Source: Parascardovia denticolens DSM 10105 = JCM 12538
GTDB taxonomy: Bacteria; Actinomycetota; Actinomycetes; Actinomycetales; Bifidobacteriaceae
DNA: 64,000 bases
Assembly: GCF_001042675.1 (NCBI RefSeq)
Contig: NZ_AP012333.1
Location: 558,001 to 622,000 of the forward strand
Direction: 5' to 3'
Positions 1-9,451 of this stretch are shown one piece after another; position 1 is the first letter of the stretch; each line of letters opens with the position of its first letter. Made by a program: the position numbers and the translations under genes. Under the pieces are notes generated by a model that saw only the letters and a list, made by a program, of their open reading frames with translations, had not been told where the DNA came from and made no database searches.

Positions 1-75
1 ACTTATCAGGAGCTGATCCGTCCGGGCACGTATTTCTCGCAGCTTTTCAATTACCAGTTGAAGGCCGGCGAGTAA
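1..75 (+). CDS. C-terminal fragment of a protein cut by the window edge
   Basis: Only the last 24 codons and a TAA stop are present. The visible tail (ending YFSQLFNYQLKAGE) has the spacing G-T-x-x-E-L-...-Y-x-x-L-x-x-x-Q. This is often seen just after the nucleotide-binding domain of half-size ABC exporters, where the motif GTHxELL...YxxLxxxQ is common. That resemblance is weak and rests on about 20 residues, so the identity is a guess. A strong hairpin follows about 40 bases downstream and may end its transcript. Confidence 0.4.
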   Translation, partial: TYQELIRPGTYFSQLFNYQLKAGE

Positions 76-115
76 GCAGGAGAGTGAAAGCCACGGCAGG
101 CGAGTGAAAGGTGGA

Positions 116-164
116 TACCTGTATGGAGACCCGTATTGACTGCAGGTGGGTCTCCGTACAGGTA
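116..164. terminator. Long hairpin after the first gene
   Basis: The arm TACCTGTATGGAGACCC (116-132) pairs with GGGTCTCCGTACAGGTA (148-164): 17 base pairs, one of them G-U, with a 15-base loop. There is no T-run after it on either strand, so it is not a classical intrinsic terminator. It may be a terminator-like or mRNA-stabilising hairpin between the upstream gene and the flavin reductase gene. Confidence 0.5.
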
Positions 165-211
165 CCATCATCTGATTCGGGAGCGCAAGAGGGGCAGAAG
201 GAAATAGTCTG

Positions 212-865
212 ATGGGGGATTCCGCTACTATGGAGACCATGTTGGTTGAATACGGTACGCAGAAGTTGTATTACGGTTTTCCCGTTTTCATCCTCGGATA
301 TGAAGATGATAAACATGGGATGAACATCACGACCTGCACTTCCTCTTATTCTTTGCGCAATACGGTCAGTGTCGGAATGCTTTCGACCTCGAACGCCGCC
401 CATCAAATGAAAGAATCCGGACGGTTCTCGATGAACGTCATCGACGAAGGCATGATGGCCGTCGCTGAATTCGCAGGAATAAAGCGCGGCGGAACCAATA
501 AGGCGGGTAGACCGGGAACGGATAAGCTGCAAGAATCCGGAGTCGACTTCCAGGCCATGGAAGGCTTGCCAGTCCTTTCCCGCGCCCGCATCGTACTCTT
601 GTGCGATGTCGTGGAGGTCCACGAATTCGATCAGGTGACCCATTTCACCGCATCGATTTCGAAAAGGTTGATTGATGATTCATTGCTCGACGAAAAAGGG
701 CATTTCATTTACCGCGATTTTAACCCCGTGATTTACGAGGGTGACACCCGTCGTCGCATGTATCGGTTCATTGAGAATGGGGAAGAGGGACACGAGGATA
801 TCCTTCCTTTCGGCTCGTACGCCCGCGCCGCTCGGGGAAGGAAAGGCGAAAACCAGGAAGACTGA
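212..865 (+). CDS. Flavin reductase-like FMN-binding protein
   Basis: 217 residues with the split-barrel layout of the flavin reductase / flavoredoxin family (DIM6/NTAB-like). A conserved core near residues 30-75 (YEDDKHGMNITTCTSSYSLRN...VSVGMLSTSNAAHQM) is followed by RFSMNVI and a mid-protein GTDKLQESG block. Members bind FMN and use NAD(P)H to reduce flavins or act as small FMN oxidoreductases; the substrate cannot be read from sequence. The last ~30 residues are charged and low-complexity. AAGGA at 198-202 lies 9 bases before the ATG at 212; a second in-frame ATG at 230 is possible. The gene is monocistronic by position. Confidence 0.75.
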   Translation: MGDSATMETMLVEYGTQKLYYGFPVFILGYEDDKHGMNITTCTSSYSLRNTVSVGMLSTSNAAHQMKESGRFSMNVIDEGMMAVAEFAGIKRGGTNKAGRPGTDKLQESGVDFQAMEGLPVLSRARIVLLCDVVEVHEFDQVTHFTASISKRLIDDSLLDEKGHFIYRDFNPVIYEGDTRRRMYRFIENGEEGHEDILPFGSYARAARGRKGENQED

Positions 866-1071
866 TACGACTGGCTAAACAAGGATCCAAGCAGGATCAG
901 TGATATCGAGAGAGCAGCTTGACGAGATTGAGGTAGTGGGCGCGACGAAGCCGAGAAGGTGAGGGAATCGAAGCTTGGCCTTATGAGAAAAGGATACCGA
1001 ATAACGCCGTGCTGTACAAAAAATGCCAAATAATGCTGGGAGCTTATCTTTCAGGCGTTTCTTCCAAAAAG

Positions 1072-1098
1072 TTGGCAGTCGACCGGGGAGAGTGCTAA
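1072..1098. promoter_or_regulatory. CIRCE operator 1 (HrcA site), degenerate
   Basis: TTGGCAGTC, nine bases, then GAGTGCTAA. The right arm is a perfect CIRCE half-site and the left arm matches 7 of 9 positions of TTAGCACTC. HrcA binding to this inverted repeat represses chaperone genes in many Gram-positive bacteria. Confidence 0.7.
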
Positions 1099-1106
1099 TC
1101 TCATAT

Positions 1107-1133
1107 TTAGCACTCGAGGCATGAGAGTGATAA
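1107..1133. promoter_or_regulatory. CIRCE operator 2 (HrcA site)
   Basis: TTAGCACTC, nine bases, then GAGTGATAA. The left arm is perfect and the right arm has one mismatch. It lies 8 bases after operator 1 and about 80 bases before the groEL start codon, so two CIRCE elements sit in tandem. Confidence 0.85.
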
Positions 1134-1182
1134 TTCGATAGCTGACGATCGGATTTAACCTTCTGCGCGGGTGATGACGTAA

Positions 1183-2826
<1,644 letters not shown>

Positions 2827-2958
2827 AGCGATTCCCATATCGTGAGGGTCTTCCAAGCCCCAAGACATTGAAGAAAATGCTCCTGGCGTACGGAGGCGCT
2901 TGCCCGACCAAGATGTGGCAAAGTTCTTCAGTGTCTATTGAGGCTTAAGGAGACAAAG

Positions 2959-2998
2959 AAAAAGGTCGATCAAGACATGCTCTTGGTCGACCTTTTTT
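2959..2998 (+). terminator. Intrinsic terminator of groEL
   Basis: AAAGGTCGATCAAGA and TCTTGGTCGACCTTT form a long stem with a four-base loop, followed on the plus strand by a run of six T. The A-run before the stem means it may also work in the reverse direction. Confidence 0.9.
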
Positions 2999-3304
2999 CG
3001 TTCCGCTGTTTATGATCGGCATATGCTGGGAGTGGCGTGGATATCTGGATTGGTGCCTAAACCGGAAGCGACGGTGAGGCCCGTATTCGGGGGATATATT
3101 TGATTCAGGAGAAAAGGCTGGATATCGAACTATATGAGGTTAAGATTTCTGCACGAGGCAAGGTTCGAAGACAAAAGAGCATGCTGCCGCCTAGCGATAA
3201 CTGAGAGATCCAGACGTATGATCTGGTTGATGGTTGGAGAGAAGTTAAAGCTAGGCGGTAGATGCTAGGGAACACAGATTCTTCAGTTTTCTTAGGACCT
3301 ATGT
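2999..3304. other. Intergenic stretch containing a branched stem-loop
   Basis: No convincing open reading frame. CCGCCTAGC (3187-3195) pairs perfectly with GCTAGGCGG (3250-3258), extended inward by TAACT/AGTTA and outward by a few more pairs. Inside lies CCAGA (3210-3214) with TCTGG (3222-3226). The result is an ~80-base branched fold without a T-tail, a candidate structured RNA or element remnant. The role is unknown. Confidence 0.4.
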
Positions 3305-3595
3305 TTAATGGGCGAAGAGCATCTGCGCATTCGTTTCAGCCTGTGCGTAAGTGGCGGATGCTTTGCTCATCGCCTGCTGGATGTTTTGCAGGGACTGTTC
3401 CATTTGTTGCTGTGCCGCGCGCCATTGCTCGATAAGGCCCGAGAATGAACTGGCTGCACTGCCATGCCAGACGCTTTGCAGGTCTTGCAGATTGGCGTAC
3501 ATGGTCCTTGTCGCATCCCGGATGCTTGTCACCGAAGTATTGACGGCGGCGCTGGCCGATTGGAGCCGGTCTGAGTCAACTCGATACGTTGCCAT
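3305..3595 (-). CDS. WXG100-family (ESAT-6-like) secreted protein
   Basis: 96 residues forming two predicted helices around a central W-H-G turn (SVWHGSAASSF), the WXG hallmark. Glu/Gln-rich heptads follow (WRAAQQQMEQSLQNIQQAM). WXG100 proteins are exported as helical-hairpin dimers by type VII secretion systems. The second of two adjacent ATGs (3595) is preferred because AAAGGAGG then lies 5 bases upstream; the longer frame adds 27 residues with no family likeness. No secretion machinery (EccC/EssC ATPase) is nearby, so this is an orphan substrate or helper. It lies opposite in strand to its neighbours. Confidence 0.88.
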   Translation of the reverse strand: MATYRVDSDRLQSASAAVNTSVTSIRDATRTMYANLQDLQSVWHGSAASSFSGLIEQWRAAQQQMEQSLQNIQQAMSKASATYAQAETNAQMLFAH

Positions 3596-4081
3596 CATGA
3601 CCTCCTTTCTTTTATTCGTTGCTGATGATGTCGCGATAGGAAGGACTTCCACCAGTGTGATCAGGGCTAGTGTCAATTCTCTTATCTTTATCTGTTGAGG
3701 CCCATCAGATATAAAAACGATAGAAGAGGATCACCGGTAAGAGCAAGCGAAAAAAGCAATGTGGTCGAATGTGAACAACACGCTTCATCTGGGGTGTGTT
3801 ATCCACAATTAGAGGAAGTCGTTTCCCGTCAATACCCATCCTCTGATATTCGTCTTCTCACACACCTTTCGATATTCGCTTTTTCATCTTTGTCACTCTT
3901 TGCGCCTCCTTCATCCTTTCTGCCCCATCTCACCCTTCTTCGTTCTTCAATGTTCACCCCTGAATCCATCCTTGAACGAATTCAAAAAGAGATGAAGCCA
4001 GTAGAGTTCGAGAAGCTTTTTAAGAGTCCCCAAGGTACCTCTTCTTTCGGCTTTTTCCCAGAAAACTCCCAGCCCGGTTCG
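3596..4081. other. Intergenic region between WXG100 gene and response regulator
   Basis: About 490 bases without a credible gene. A 129-codon plus-strand frame exists but has low-complexity composition and no homology I recognise. From about 3830 to 3950 the plus strand is pyrimidine-rich. A single TTATCCACA (3799-3807) matches a DnaA box, but one copy is expected by chance. Confidence 0.4.
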
Positions 4082-4087
4082 TAAAAT
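4082..4087 (+). promoter_or_regulatory. -10 box for a probable leaderless response-regulator mRNA
   Basis: TAAAAT ends 7 bases before the ATG at 4095, so transcription would start at about the A of the start codon. No Shine-Dalgarno sequence precedes that ATG. The -35 region is not clear. Confidence 0.5.
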
Positions 4088-4094
4088 GGGTACC

Positions 4095-4823
4095 ATGACG
4101 AATAATTCTGAAGCAACGATTGTGGTCGTAGATGATGAACCCTCCATTCGGGAGCTGGTGTCAGCCAGCCTCCATTTCTCGGGTTTCGAAGTGAAAACCG
4201 CCGCGAGCGGTACAGAGGCGATTGACGTCATCACCAAAACGGATCCGGATTTGATCGTTTTAGATGTCATGCTCCCCGATATCGACGGGTTCACGGTCAC
4301 TCGGCGGATTCGGCAGCAGGGGATCGAAGCTCCGGTACTTTTCCTTACGGCCCGTGATGACACCCAAGATAAGGTCATGGGTCTGACGGTCGGTGGAGAC
4401 GATTACGTGACCAAGCCATTCAGCCTGGAAGAGGTCGTCGCGAGAATTCGGGCGATTCTCCGCCGGACTCAGGAACAAGTCGAAGACGATCCGATCATCC
4501 GGGTGGCTGACTTGGAAATCAACGAGGACTCGCATGACGTGACCAGGCATGGCCAGCTTGTGGAGTTGAGCCCCACGGAGTACAAACTTCTGCGGTATCT
4601 GATGGATAACGAGGGGCGTGTTCTCAGCAAGGCTCAGATTTTGGACCATGTCTGGCAATATGACTGGGGCGGGGATGCCGCGATCGTCGAGTCGTACATT
4701 TCTTATTTGCGTAAGAAAATCGATGGAATCACCTATCGTGATGAGGACGGGACCGAGCATAAAGTGACGCCAATCATCCAGACAAAGCGGGGGATCGGTT
4801 ACATAATCCGCGAGCCCCGATAG
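4095..4823 (+). CDS. OmpR/PhoB-family response regulator
   Basis: 242 residues. An N-terminal receiver domain has the acidic pair in VVDDEPS, the phospho-acceptor Asp in LIVLDVMLPDIDG, the conserved Thr in LFLTARDD and Lys in VTKPFS. A winged-helix DNA-binding domain follows (ELSPTEYKLLRYLMDNEGRVLSKAQILDHVW ... IQTKRGIGYII). It resembles actinobacterial PhoP/TrcR/MprA-type regulators; the signal is unknown. The ATG at 4095 is chosen over 4086 because a TAAAAT -10 box overlaps the upstream codon and no ribosome binding site is visible, suggesting a leaderless transcript. The partner kinase is encoded 150 bases downstream. Confidence 0.93.
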   Translation: MTNNSEATIVVVDDEPSIRELVSASLHFSGFEVKTAASGTEAIDVITKTDPDLIVLDVMLPDIDGFTVTRRIRQQGIEAPVLFLTARDDTQDKVMGLTVGGDDYVTKPFSLEEVVARIRAILRRTQEQVEDDPIIRVADLEINEDSHDVTRHGQLVELSPTEYKLLRYLMDNEGRVLSKAQILDHVWQYDWGGDAAIVESYISYLRKKIDGITYRDEDGTEHKVTPIIQTKRGIGYIIREPR

Positions 4824-4974
4824 AAGACAGGGCGACGACATGGCAGGCGTGCTCGCTCATGAATCGGACCGGTCGGACGTTCCAACATTTGATTACTTGG
4901 ACCTTTGGTCGCAAAGGTGGACATCCGGCCTAAGAGAAGGCTCCAGGTTTGAGGCTCCAGACTAAGGACGAAAG

Positions 4975-7524
4975 ATGACTAGTGAACCTTTCAAACAATC
5001 ACGTTCGGAGGAAGAATCGTCTTCGGATAAGGTGAGAACCACCCAAGCCGCTGGAGCGTCAGATGCGTCTTCGGCGTCTCGACTCAATCTGGAAACAGAG
5101 AGTGAAGCCGGTCGGGAAGGCAGTCAAAAGCCTGAGCGAGAAAACCAACGGACTCAGCATGACCGGAATTCCCAAGGAGAATCCCAGGCTCAGCAGAAGA
5201 AACAGACCAAGCAGGTGAAACAATCCCAGCACGCCCAGCAGACCCAGTCTTCGCAGCGGGATCAAAAATCGCAAACATGGTGGGGTCGTTTCGGAGCTTG
5301 GCGGGATCGCCATAAACTTCGCTTGGATTACGTCCCTTTGACCGCGCGTTTGGTCAACATCGTCTTCATCATTCTGCTGATCGCTGGCGTCTTCATGACC
5401 ATCGCGGCCCAACAACTCGTTTTCGGCGCCCTGATGAGTCAAACCAATACGCAGCTCCACCAGCAGGCGACATCCATCCGCAGCAATGTGGCCATGCTTC
5501 AGAAACAAGTCGCCCAGAGGAGCGATATTCTTAATTTCTCCCTCAATTCCGGTGGTTCAACGGGGCAGAAGAACGGCTCATCCGGCATCGGGCGGGAGGG
5601 GAGCGCGCCTGGCGCTGCGTCGGGGAACGATGATACGACCCAGGCTTTGAGGGATTTTCTTGATGCCCAGGAGACCAATATCCAGCCGGAGTATTTTCTC
5701 CAGATCCGGGATGCGAAGAACAACGTCCTCGCCACCCCCTTCACTGCCGTCATCGGGGACAATCTGATCGCCGTTCCCTCCTTGCCGGTTTCAGGGAAGA
5801 CAAGTCCGGCTATAGTGGTCGACGGCAGCCCGGTCACCGTTCCTTCCCGGGTGAAGGTAATCAGCAAAAACTATACGGCAGAGAGTTACAATGCGGCGTC
5901 GGCCAATTGGCAGGTCATGGCGATCAGCATCAGGGATGCGGATTCCGGCAAGATGCAGTACATCGTCTATGTGGCGAAGTCGCTTTACTGGGTGAATGAC
6001 GCGACTAATAAAGTGGTGCGTTATTTCAGCTTGGTCAGCCTCGCCGTGATAGTATGCGGGGCCGTCCTGTCTTTGGTGTCGATCCGGCGGGCTTTGCTGC
6101 CTTTGAAACGGATCGAGAAAACCGCCGCTCAAATCGCGGCCGGAGATTTGACGAAACGTGTCCCCCAAGCTCCGGTGAACACGGAGATCGGCTCCCTCTC
6201 CGCCTCTTTGAACTCCATGCTCTCTCGCATCGAGTCCAGCTTCAAAGGCCAAGAAGAGACCACGGAGCAGATGAAACGGTTCGTCTCCGACGCCAGCCAC
6301 GAATTGAGGACCCCGCTCGCGGCCATCCATGGTTATGCCGAACTCTACAAGATGCAAAGGCAGACCCCGGGGGCTCAAGAGAGGGCTGACGAAGTGATTG
6401 ATCGAATCGAGGCTTCGTCCACCCGCATGACTTCCCTTGTGGAATCCCTCTTGTCTTTGGCTCGGATGGATGAAGGGCGTGGTATCGATCTGGCCCAGAG
6501 GGTCCGGGTGGATCAGCTGGTGGAGGAGTCGGCTGAGGACCTGCATGCTTTGGACCCCCAGCGGAAAATCACGATTGGCCGTGTGGCGATTGACCAGAAC
6601 GCCATGCTCAATGAGATCGCCGCCGTCACCGCTCAGAGGCAGAAGGGCGCGGCCGCGCAGGAAATCGAGTCGGAATCGGAGCATCAGAAGGGGCGGCGGC
6701 GCTCGGGAAGACAGGACAAGAACAGGTCGGATAAAAACAGGCTGGATAAGGGCCGGCAAGACAAGGCCGGGTATGACAAGACCCTGCAGGATGATATGAA
6801 CGTTTGGGAGACCGCCAGGCAGGATCGGTCCCGGCAGACTATGGATGAGCCGACCCTCGTAGGCACGGATCGCCTGCGGGTCGTGGAGCCTGCTCCGGCG
6901 GAGATCACCATAGGCGGGGATCCGACTCGTCTGCGCCAAGTGCTGACCAATATCATCGGCAATATCCATCGATATACACCGGCCGATTCGCCGGTGGAAA
7001 TCGGCGTATCCGTGGTCAAGGCCGTCACCAGCACCGGCGATCTCAGCAAATTCAAGCCTGTGGAAGAGACCCTCAACGCCTTCTTGGAAGATGTCGCCAT
7101 CGCCAGGAAGACCCAGGCCGGCCGCGAATTCGTGATCATCCGCATCAGCGACCATGGTCCGGGAGTGGCTCCGGACAAGATACCCAAGATCTTCGAACGT
7201 TTCTACACGACTGACCCCTCCCGGGCGAGGCAAAAAGGTGGAAGCGGCTTGGGCATGTCCATCGCTTTGGCGGTGGTCAAGGCCCATCATGGTTTCATTT
7301 GCGCCAGCACGACCGATGGGGGAGGGCTGAGCTTCGCCATAGTCATCCCCGCCTCGCAGACCAGGGTTTTCCTTGACCGGAACGACCGGCTGGAACAGGG
7401 TACGTCCGTCGTCGACGCCCGGAAAAACCGGAAGGCGCAGAAGAAGCGGAAGAAGTTGGAGAAGCAAGAGGAAGAGAGTATCACCCAGATAGTCTACGGG
7501 GGACAGTCCTGCCGAGCCGATTAA
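4975..7524 (+). CDS. Sensor histidine kinase with low-complexity insertions
   Basis: 849 residues, much longer than the usual 450-550. Order: a ~120-residue Gln/Ser-rich cytoplasmic N-terminus, a first membrane segment (about 128-150), an extracytoplasmic sensor region, a second membrane segment (about 347-370), HAMP, then HisKA with the phospho-acceptor His442 in SHELRTPLAAIHGYAE. The catalytic domain follows with the N-box (NIIGNIHRYTP), G1 (DHGPGV), F-box (FERFYTTD) and G2 (GGSGLGMSIA). Between HisKA and the catalytic domain (about residues 550-630) is an Asp/Lys/Arg repeat insertion with units like DKNR and DKGRQ. It is the partner of the upstream response regulator. The C-terminus is basic and charged. 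Confidence 0.92.
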   Translation: MTSEPFKQSRSEEESSSDKVRTTQAAGASDASSASRLNLETESEAGREGSQKPERENQRTQHDRNSQGESQAQQKKQTKQVKQSQHAQQTQSSQRDQKSQTWWGRFGAWRDRHKLRLDYVPLTARLVNIVFIILLIAGVFMTIAAQQLVFGALMSQTNTQLHQQATSIRSNVAMLQKQVAQRSDILNFSLNSGGSTGQKNGSSGIGREGSAPGAASGNDDTTQALRDFLDAQETNIQPEYFLQIRDAKNNVLATPFTAVIGDNLIAVPSLPVSGKTSPAIVVDGSPVTVPSRVKVISKNYTAESYNAASANWQVMAISIRDADSGKMQYIVYVAKSLYWVNDATNKVVRYFSLVSLAVIVCGAVLSLVSIRRALLPLKRIEKTAAQIAAGDLTKRVPQAPVNTEIGSLSASLNSMLSRIESSFKGQEETTEQMKRFVSDASHELRTPLAAIHGYAELYKMQRQTPGAQERADEVIDRIEASSTRMTSLVESLLSLARMDEGRGIDLAQRVRVDQLVEESAEDLHALDPQRKITIGRVAIDQNAMLNEIAAVTAQRQKGAAAQEIESESEHQKGRRRSGRQDKNRSDKNRLDKGRQDKAGYDKTLQDDMNVWETARQDRSRQTMDEPTLVGTDRLRVVEPAPAEITIGGDPTRLRQVLTNIIGNIHRYTPADSPVEIGVSVVKAVTSTGDLSKFKPVEETLNAFLEDVAIARKTQAGREFVIIRISDHGPGVAPDKIPKIFERFYTTDPSRARQKGGSGLGMSIALAVVKAHHGFICASTTDGGGLSFAIVIPASQTRVFLDRNDRLEQGTSVVDARKNRKAQKKRKKLEKQEEESITQIVYGGQSCRAD

Positions 7525-7550
7525 CCTGGGTGGATTAACCAGCTGCGTGG

Positions 7551-7616
7551 TTGCCTATAGCTGGCTGCCTAGTTGCCTATAGCCGGTATCTACAGTCGGT
7601 TGTCTGGTTGCCTATG
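7551..7616. repeat. Degenerate short direct repeats
   Basis: TTGCCTATAG occurs at 7551 and 7573, with a partial copy TTGCCTATG at 7608. They are separated by variants of GGCTGCCT / GGTTGTCT. The stretch follows the kinase gene, shows no coding sense, and looks like slippage-derived sequence. Confidence 0.5.
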
Positions 7617-7792
7617 ATTGGCTGCTTGGTTGTTATCGGTCCCTTGCTGTTTATGGATTGACGAGGCAGCTGGGCTCTCGGCTTTGGAGGTCGGGCGGAT
7701 AGACCCTTGTAGAATCCGCGAATCCATCCGGGTCAAAATGCGCTCGATGTAAAAAGTAAAGATATGAACGAACCAAGAGCGAGGTTCATCTC

Positions 7793-7886
7793 GGGTGAAA
7801 TCCCTTCGAGGCGAGATCCCGCGGGGGCGAGAACCGCTAGGGGAGATACCGCGCATGGGGTGATACACGCCAGAGGCGAATATAGG
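7793..7886. repeat. Imperfect 16-bp tandem repeat array upstream of the cold-shock gene
   Basis: Six consecutive units with an exact 16-base period (starting 7793, 7809, 7825, 7841, 7857, 7873; the last is shortened). The approximate consensus is GGGCGAGATCCCGCNG, with members GGGTGAAATCCCTTCG, AGGCGAGATCCCGCGG and GGGCGAGAACCGCTAG. It ends about 50 bases before the cold-shock start codon, so it lies in the promoter or leader. The rest of the 7525-7936 gap holds the shorter repeats above and a TAAAAT box at 7897-7902. Confidence 0.7.
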
Positions 7887-7936
7887 TTCGGACTTGTAAA
7901 ATGGATGAGACTCTTTGAAATGTGTGAGGTGGATAA

Positions 7937-8326
7937 ATGCCCGCGGGTGAGATTCGTTGGTTCGATGCGAAAAAAGGTTATGGTTTCATCACCAGTGACG
8001 ATGGGGAAGACGTCTTCATGCCGAAGACGGCTCTGCCGGCTGGCGTGACGACTTTGCGCAAAGGCGCCAAGGTCGAGTTCTCCCGTGTCGATAGCCGGCG
8101 CGGGCCTCAGGCGATGGACGTGGTCGTCCTTGGTCCGACCCCTTCTTTGGTGAAGGCGACTCGCCCGAAGGCCGATGACATGGCCATCATCGTGGAGGAC
8201 TTGATCAAGCTCTTGGATTCAGCCGGGAATTCCCTTCGCCGCGGCCGTTACCCCTCGAGCCAGGAGTCGCACAAGCTGGCGACTATGTTGCGGGCCGTCG
8301 CGGATAACTTCGACGTACAGGAATAG
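7937..8326 (+). CDS. Cold-shock domain protein with C-terminal extension
   Basis: 129 residues. The first ~65 form a cold-shock OB-fold (GEIRWFDAKKGYGFITSDDGEDVFMPKTAL), with RNP1 as KGYGFIT and RNP2 as VFMPKTA, where VFVH is usual. It binds single-stranded nucleic acid and is probably an RNA chaperone. Residues ~70-129 are an extra helical region (ADDMAIIVEDLIKLLDSAGNSLRRGRYPSSQESHKLATMLRAVADNFD) typical of the longer actinobacterial proteins encoded beside DUF3027. GAGGTGG precedes the ATG by about five bases. The DUF3027 gene follows after 31 bases, probably in one operon. Confidence 0.93.
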   Translation: MPAGEIRWFDAKKGYGFITSDDGEDVFMPKTALPAGVTTLRKGAKVEFSRVDSRRGPQAMDVVVLGPTPSLVKATRPKADDMAIIVEDLIKLLDSAGNSLRRGRYPSSQESHKLATMLRAVADNFDVQE

Positions 8327-8357
8327 CGTACAGTAATTACGTACAGGAACAGGATTC

Positions 8358-9377
8358 ATGGGACAGGAACCGAATATCGAAGAAAATGAGGAGGTCCGTC
8401 AGCAGGACCCCCAGGAGCTCGCCCGTCGTGTGGCCTTGGAGGCTGCGGAAAGGCAGGAAGACGTCGGCCCCTTCCTCACCGCTCGTGATATGGGGGAGAA
8501 TGTCTTTGATTATCGGTTCGTTTCCGATATCAAAGGGTATGAAGGCTGGCAGTGGTCGGTGACCCTTTACCATGATCCCGAGCTGGGGTCGTGGACCGTC
8601 GACGAAGCGTCTTTGCTCCCCACGGACCAATCCTTGCTGGCTCCTGACTGGATTCCTTGGAAAGACCGCATCAAGCCGGAGGATTTATCCCCCACCGACG
8701 TCTTGGGGACTCAGGCGGACGACCCTCGCATGGAGGATGGTTTGGGCTCGGGGGAGGTTTCCGAGGAGGAAGGCGATCAAGCTTCGGGACAGGCGGAAAG
8801 TCAGGTTTCGGACCAGGAAGAGGACCGGGCCGAAGCCGTGGAGTCGTTCATGCTTTCCCGGCGTCATGTGATGACGGCCCAGGCGAGGGAAGAGACCGCC
8901 CACCGTTGGTACAATGGGCCTCATGGTCCGAAATCCTTGTCGACCCAGGCGGCGGAAGGCAATGTGTGCGAGACGTGCGCTTTCTTCATCCCCCTCCAAG
9001 GCCAGCTGGGATCCATGTTCGGCGTCTGCGCCAATAAATGGAGTCAGGATGACGGGCGGGTGGTCTCTCTGGACCATGGCTGCGGCGGCCATTCGGAGAT
9101 CGAACCTCCCGAGCCGACCGAGCTGTGGGTGCAATCGGACCTTCGTCTTGACGATTCCACCGATATAGAAGTGGTCCCCCAAGTCCGCCGGGACGAGAAC
9201 GATGAGGTGGAAATCATCGAGGAATCGGAAACCGAAGATGAGGACTCTCAAAACCAAAGCGAAGAGTCCCAGGACGAGACCTCCACGGAGACGGTTGGGG
9301 AAGCCTCCTCTGAAAAGACCGACGATTCGGCGGCGGATGATGAGACGAACGCGTCATCATCAAAGACTGAAGCCTGA
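8358..9377 (+). CDS. DUF3027 domain protein
   Basis: 339 residues. Residues ~45-120 match DUF3027 (VSDIKGYEGWQWSVTLYHDPELG ... SLLAPDWIPWKDRIKPEDLSPTDVLGT). A Cys-containing segment follows later (CETCAFFIPLQGQLGSMFGVCANKWS ... HGCGGHSE), which may bind a metal. The C-terminal ~70 residues are Glu/Asp/Ser-rich and probably disordered. DUF3027 is an actinobacterial family of unknown function commonly encoded next to a cold-shock protein, as here. The molecular role is unknown. Confidence 0.85.
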   Translation: MGQEPNIEENEEVRQQDPQELARRVALEAAERQEDVGPFLTARDMGENVFDYRFVSDIKGYEGWQWSVTLYHDPELGSWTVDEASLLPTDQSLLAPDWIPWKDRIKPEDLSPTDVLGTQADDPRMEDGLGSGEVSEEEGDQASGQAESQVSDQEEDRAEAVESFMLSRRHVMTAQAREETAHRWYNGPHGPKSLSTQAAEGNVCETCAFFIPLQGQLGSMFGVCANKWSQDDGRVVSLDHGCGGHSEIEPPEPTELWVQSDLRLDDSTDIEVVPQVRRDENDEVEIIEESETEDEDSQNQSEESQDETSTETVGEASSEKTDDSAADDETNASSSKTEA

Positions 9378-9451
9378 CGGGATCGACGATCTGGTCACCT
9401 GGATCAATGGACCAATGAGCCAATGGTCCGATGAATCGATGAGCCAATGGA

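Noticed and set aside
3799-3807. TTATCCACA DnaA box, with another at 54169-54177
   Set aside because: A given 9-base word is expected about 0.5 times in 64 kb on both strands; two isolated copies with no cluster or AT-rich unwinding element do not indicate an origin.
3695-4084. 129-codon plus-strand frame before the response regulator
   Set aside because: Ser/Phe/Pro-biased composition from a pyrimidine-rich stretch, no ribosome binding site, no recognisable domain, and it would end over the promoter of the next gene.
9378-9451. CAATGG/GAGCCAATGG repeats as a CRISPR-like array
   Set aside because: Units are too short and irregular, with no unique spacers of constant length; only GGACCA/TGGTCC forms a small hairpin.
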